DNA from: UBA493 sp035655435
Lineage (GTDB): Archaea; Iainarchaeota; Iainarchaeia; Iainarchaeales; Iainarchaeaceae
NCBI GenBank assembly: GCA_035655435.1
Contig: DASRUN010000036.1
Coordinates: 1-42,017, forward strand
Direction of reading: 5' to 3'
DNA: 42,017 bases
Below are positions 38,117 through 42,017 of this stretch, piece by piece (the stretch's first letter is position 1; the number at the start of each line of letters is the position of its first letter). A program made the position numbers and the translations under genes. The notes beneath the pieces were generated by a model. It saw nothing but the letters and a program-made list of their open reading frames with translations. It was not told the DNA's origin and made no database searches.

Positions 38117-40714
38117 TTAATTTTTTTCCGCGATTTTTTCCTTTACTTTCGCATGCATTCTTTTTATGAATTCCAATCTGTCTTCCATTTTCATTATGTC
38201 CATGTAACCCTGCATTGCAATGTTCCACGCAAACGGGCTTGGAAATGCTGAATTCAATTGTTTAACTTTAATCAATCCTTCCTGAATTCCCTCGATGACC
38301 TTTTCCGCATCTTTAATATCCATTGCATCCTCAAGAACTTCCCTTCGTGCTTCTTTCAAAATAATAAAATCATTTCCTATTCTTCGCACTGCGCTCAGCA
38401 ATAACCTTGAAGCCATCTGCTGTCTTCCCGCGCTCTTGCTTCTTCCCCTATAGGAACGTAATATCATGAGCGAGCGCGTGGCAACATGCCTGAATCTTCG
38501 CGCGAGAATTTCAGAATTGTTTATTGAAAATTCCAGTATTTTTCTGAAATCCTTTTTGTTAACTAATTTTATAATTTTGTCAATCGGCATTTTGTCATTT
38601 GAGGAAAGCATGAATCCATTATCATTCATTGAAATTTCTACATCCTTTCTCATTAATTTTGAAATCGCATAACCATAAGCGAAACTCAGTGCATCATTTG
38701 TTTTTCTTCCATAAAGAGAATGGAACACCAAATGGTTTTTGTAATCCTGAACAAATCTTTCAATTATTATTTTTCCATTATTCGGAATTTCCAAATACTC
38801 GAACTGCTCCCTGAAATATTCGTATAGTGCAGAAGCGGCTCGTTCATCCACATACACATATTCCTGCAGCCATTTCACAACTTCCTTTTCGCTTTTTTTG
38901 GATTTGAGTTTCTCCTCCATCAATTTCCTAAATTTGCCTATTTCTATTGCCAAATCAAAGCTTAGGGGGAGCATTTCCGAGAACCAGGAAGGAACTGTGG
39001 GAGCCCTATTATGTGCCGCGATAACCTGTGCCGTCATTCCGCGGGTGTACTTGAATTCATAGGTTTGGCCTCCTAAAACAAATACATCTCCCTTTTTGAG
39101 CCTCATAAGAAAGCCTTCATCTATTGTTCCTATTGCATGCTCGCCTATTTTGACTTTTATACGCGCCTCATCCGGTATTGTTCCTATATTGGTCATGTAA
39201 ATTATGCGCGCCATTTTCCCTCTTTTTCCTATCATTCCTGTTGCTTCATCAAACCAGATTTTTGCATAAACATGCCTTGTTTCAAGGGAAGCGTATTTTC
39301 CGCTGAGGTAGTCCACTATTTCATTGAAATCAATCCTAGGGAGGTTTGTGTAATTGTAACTTTGTTTTGCCAATTTGTATAATTCATCCACGTGGATTGG
39401 TTCTTCTATTGCAATTCCGTAAATGTGTTGTGCCAAAACATCAAGTGCATTTTGCGGGATTTGTATTTTATCGATTTTTTTTTCGAATGCCGATTTTACC
39501 ATTACCGCGCACTCAACCAAATCATCGCGATCAAGCACAATTATTCTTCCTTTTACTGTTGAGTGCAATTGATGTCCGGATCTTCCGATTCTTTGTATTG
39601 CGCGCGCAATGCTTTTCGGTGAACCTAATAAAATTACAAGATCTATGAAACCAATATCAATTCCTAATTCGAGAGAAGTAGAACAAACAACTGTTTTCAA
39701 TTCTCCGCGCTTCAATCTTTCCTCAACACTCAATCTTACTTCCCTATCGAGCGAGGAGTGATGTGCTCCGATTGTTGTTTCCTTGAAAAAATCCGGGAAT
39801 TTATCTTTCAAATTGTGAACAACTCTTTCGGTTGCGCTTCGAGTATTAGTAAAAATTAATGTTGTTTTGTGTGCGCGAATTAAATCATTGAGCGTATTGT
39901 ACAAAGCGGTTTGTGTTTTTTCCATTGTAGTGTCAATAAAACTCGGCAGCGGACTTATTACTTTCAAATCAAGTTTTTTCAAAAAAGAAACATTAACTAT
40001 TTTGCAATTTCTTTCTTTTCCCTTTTCATTTCCAACCAAATAATGCGCAACTTCTTTGAGCGGGGCAACGGTTGCCGACAAACCAATCCTGCACATTCCG
40101 GGAGCCAATCTTTGCAACCTTTCTACTGAAAGAGACAGATGAACTCCGCGTTTGTTTTCCGCGAGCGAATGTATTTCATCCACAATCAGCCATTCAACCG
40201 TTCTCAAGTTTTCCCTGAATTTCGGTGCGTTCAAAATTATTGCCAATGACTCCGGTGTTGTGATTAAAATGTGCGGAGGTTTTTTTGTCATTGCGGCTCT
40301 TTCACTTGTTGTTGTGTCTCCTGTTCTTACCGCAACTCGAACATCAAGTTTTTTTCCTTGTTTGTTTGCTGTTTCTTTTATTGATTCAAGCGGGTCAAGC
40401 AAATTTCTTTTGATGTCGTTGTTCAGCGCGCGCAATGGAGAAATGTAAACGCAGTAAATTTTATTCTCGAGAATTCCTTGTTCTTCATAATTGTGGAGTT
40501 CGCTTAAAATGGAAGTGAAAGCGCTTAATGTTTTTCCCGTTCCGGTTTCAGCAGAGATAAGAGTGTTCTGCCTGTAATGAATGTTTGGAATAGCGTAGAG
40601 CTGCGGCTCGGTAAATGTTCCGAATTTTTCCTTAAACCATTGGCTAACCATTGGGTTTAGCATTCCGAAAATTTGCTTGTCCGTGTGTTTTTCTTCCTGA
40701 AATTCTATTGACAT
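38117..40714 (-). CDS. Lhr-family DEXH-box helicase
   Basis: A superfamily 2 helicase of the Lhr type, which translocates 3'-5' on DNA or RNA:DNA hybrids. The 865-residue protein has motif I SAETGTGKTLSAF, Ib TTPESLAI, II VDEIHSL, III GLSATVAP, V-VI STSLELGIDIG and QRIGRSGHQ, followed by a winged-helix domain and the long Lhr core C-terminal region (about residues 430-865). I start at ATG 40714; the frame opens earlier with TTG. Length fits archaeal Lhr-type helicases (about 850-950). Its likely partner is the nearby PdeM-like phosphoesterase. Confidence 0.93.
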   Translation of the reverse strand: MSIEFQEEKHTDKQIFGMLNPMVSQWFKEKFGTFTEPQLYAIPNIHYRQNTLISAETGTGKTLSAFTSILSELHNYEEQGILENKIYCVYISPLRALNNDIKRNLLDPLESIKETANKQGKKLDVRVAVRTGDTTTSERAAMTKKPPHILITTPESLAIILNAPKFRENLRTVEWLIVDEIHSLAENKRGVHLSLSVERLQRLAPGMCRIGLSATVAPLKEVAHYLVGNEKGKERNCKIVNVSFLKKLDLKVISPLPSFIDTTMEKTQTALYNTLNDLIRAHKTTLIFTNTRSATERVVHNLKDKFPDFFKETTIGAHHSSLDREVRLSVEERLKRGELKTVVCSTSLELGIDIGFIDLVILLGSPKSIARAIQRIGRSGHQLHSTVKGRIIVLDRDDLVECAVMVKSAFEKKIDKIQIPQNALDVLAQHIYGIAIEEPIHVDELYKLAKQSYNYTNLPRIDFNEIVDYLSGKYASLETRHVYAKIWFDEATGMIGKRGKMARIIYMTNIGTIPDEARIKVKIGEHAIGTIDEGFLMRLKKGDVFVLGGQTYEFKYTRGMTAQVIAAHNRAPTVPSWFSEMLPLSFDLAIEIGKFRKLMEEKLKSKKSEKEVVKWLQEYVYVDERAASALYEYFREQFEYLEIPNNGKIIIERFVQDYKNHLVFHSLYGRKTNDALSFAYGYAISKLMRKDVEISMNDNGFMLSSNDKMPIDKIIKLVNKKDFRKILEFSINNSEILARRFRHVATRSLMILRSYRGRSKSAGRQQMASRLLLSAVRRIGNDFIILKEARREVLEDAMDIKDAEKVIEGIQEGLIKVKQLNSAFPSPFAWNIAMQGYMDIMKMEDRLEFIKRMHAKVKEKIAEKN

Positions 40715-40870
40715 AAAAACCAAAACTCATTTGCTACATAACTGATTGCGATGAATCAATTCTTACATAATTCTAAATGCGAGTGGTTATAAAAGTTGGG
40801 GAAGTTAGGTGCCGGTGCAAACAAAAATCTATTAGTAACATTTAAGTAGATCATAAACCTTATTTGGCGC

Positions 40871-42017
40871 ATGAAATTCGCTTTAGTTGGGGTTGTTATG
40901 TTCACGCTGTTCCTTGGGGGTTGTGTAACCATAAACCTCAACGGCGATTCAAATGATCCGGTGTGCGGGAACAATGTTTGTGAAACCGGGGAAACATTTT
41001 TGAGTTGCATTGATGACTGCTTCGGCGAAAACCCCTCCTGTGGAAATGATGTTTGCGAATCAGGCGAAACGGTTCTATCTTGTCCTAATGACTGTTATGT
41101 TCTTTGCGGGGATTGTGGGGATATGGAAAAGGCTGTTTGCGGCAATGAGATCTGTGAGTTCTCGGAGGATACGGAAACCTGCCCAGTTGACTGCACCAAC
41201 CTGGTTGCTTGTGGCAATGGTGTTTGCGAGTCGTTTGAAACAAGTGAAACCTGTGAGGAGGACTGCCCTTTTGAGGAAAGCGTTTGCGGTGATCGTGTCT
41301 GTGAATTTGATGAAACGCTTGAAAATTGTTCCAGAGATTGCGGCGATTGCGGAAACGGAATTTGCGATGACGGTGAAACATTCCAACGCTGTTCCTATGA
41401 TTGCCCGCTGCCCATAAGAGTGTGTGGTGATGCGGTATGCGGCCCGGGAGAGGATTCCGAAACCTGTCCAATTGACTGTAGCACAATCAATGGATTGGGG
41501 AATGTGTGCGGGAACAACGAATGCGAACCCGGAGAAACCGCTGTTTCATGCGCGGAAGATTGTGAATCCATTTTGATTCCCATTAATCAGGTTCCGTCAA
41601 TTACTGTTATTGCAAGCCCATCAAATCCCTCTCAAAGCCTTTCCTTCAGCCTCTCAATTTCAGCAGAGGATGATGAAGGGGTTGAATCACTTGCCTGGGA
41701 AACGGATGAATTCATCCCTTTTCATGATCACGTAAACACTTTTGACTGTTCTTCACAAACAACCTGCTCCAATACGTGGGAAGAACTAATAGTGGTTGAG
41801 GAAGGCACATTTACAATTACCGCTTATGCAATTGATTCTTCCGGCAGGGAATCTGGGGGGGCAGATGTTGAAATAACCGTGCTTCCATTCGTTCCTTATG
41901 AAATTGATGTGGGGCCTATTTGTGGCAATGATGTGTGTCAAACAGGTGAGACAACATCAAGTTGCCCCAATGATTGCATTTCGGTTGAAATAGTGTCAAC
42001 GGTTTGCGGAAACGACC
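40871..42017 (+). CDS. Cys-rich repeat lipoprotein with Ig-like domain, 3' end cut
   Basis: The frame starts at ATG 40871 and stays open to the window end (382 codons). The first residues MKFALVGVVMFTLFLGGCVT contain a lipobox, so the protein is probably a lipid-anchored surface protein. It then carries repeats of the pattern CGNxxCExGETxxxCxxDC: nine are visible plus the start of a tenth. The first eight are followed by a domain of about 100 residues (about 41580-41900) with an Ig/PKD-like sequence (PSITVIASPSNPSQSLSFSL), after which the Cys repeats resume. Regular paired Cys suggests disulfide-stabilised rigid units or metal binding. A TATA-like CATTTAAGTAG lies about 25 bases before the ATG. 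Confidence 0.85.
   Translation, partial: MKFALVGVVMFTLFLGGCVTINLNGDSNDPVCGNNVCETGETFLSCIDDCFGENPSCGNDVCESGETVLSCPNDCYVLCGDCGDMEKAVCGNEICEFSEDTETCPVDCTNLVACGNGVCESFETSETCEEDCPFEESVCGDRVCEFDETLENCSRDCGDCGNGICDDGETFQRCSYDCPLPIRVCGDAVCGPGEDSETCPIDCSTINGLGNVCGNNECEPGETAVSCAEDCESILIPINQVPSITVIASPSNPSQSLSFSLSISAEDDEGVESLAWETDEFIPFHDHVNTFDCSSQTTCSNTWEELIVVEEGTFTITAYAIDSSGRESGGADVEITVLPFVPYEIDVGPICGNDVCQTGETTSSCPNDCISVEIVSTVCGND

Noticed and set aside
40724..40870. C/D box RNA suggested by a GATGA motif near 40750
   Set aside because: The box C context does not match RUGAUGA and no box D is found at a suitable distance.

Overview
This is an AT-rich, gene-dense archaeal chromosome segment. An A-type ATP synthase operon, TATA boxes about 25-30 bases before many start codons, leaderless-looking genes, a NucS endonuclease, an Lhr-family helicase, a DHH phosphoesterase, TldD/TldE and a tRNA with a bulge-helix-bulge intron all point to Archaea. 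Several genes have a bacterial flavour (PRPP synthetase, SufS-type cysteine desulfurase, a RelA/SpoT-domain protein, the ATP synthase K subunit). Together with many small proteins I cannot assign, this suggests a DPANN-type lineage such as Diapherotrites or Micrarchaeota; that placement is inference, since no rRNA or ribosomal protein is present.

Layout. 1-3874 (minus): ATP synthase operon, small membrane protein-H-I-K-E-C, with C cut by the window edge. 3954-8952: SufS, a small membrane protein, a CDP-alcohol phosphatidyltransferase, a TraB-family protein, a 37-residue small gene and a membrane-anchored surface protein. 9061-14483: CTP synthase, then a 0.8 kb non-coding stretch with an intron-containing tRNA-Pro(CGG) embedded in dense hairpins and repeats, two membrane proteins, a 35-residue Cys-containing small gene with a terminator, and a candidate small RNA. 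14610-21307: PRPP synthetase, two unassigned proteins, a RelA/SpoT-domain protein, enolase, a small protein and a CNNM/CBS transporter-like protein. 21314-28155: NucS, a ferric-reductase-like membrane protein, NadA, an interrupted NYN gene, a nadC-nadM-tRNA-binding-domain operon, and pdxS-small ORF-pdxT. 28190-31252: a winged-helix regulator with a membrane partner, then an extracytoplasmic thiol-redox operon. 31254-42017: TldE/TldD, a DHH phosphoesterase, a PdeM-like phosphoesterase, an Lhr-like helicase and a Cys-rich repeat lipoprotein cut by the window end.

How the parts fit. NadA (quinolinate synthase), NadC (quinolinate phosphoribosyltransferase) and NadM (adenylyltransferase) supply much of a de novo NAD route, with PRPP from Prs; PdxS/PdxT make PLP, which SufS uses. 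The thioredoxin-like lipoprotein, the CcdA-like protein and the DipZ-like protein form an electron relay to the cell exterior.

Most unusual signals: (1) a CcdA whose first transmembrane segment with its catalytic Cys sits at the C-terminus, i.e. an apparent circular permutation; (2) a family of palindromic repeats found in the nucS leader, in the tRNA-Pro intron, and inside the nadM coding sequence, where a 28-bp copy encodes the protein's N-terminus; (3) a complete-looking RelA/SpoT synthetase-domain protein in an archaeon; (4) a candidate stem-closed small RNA at about 14407-14483; (5) several genes of 35-59 residues with good translation signals.
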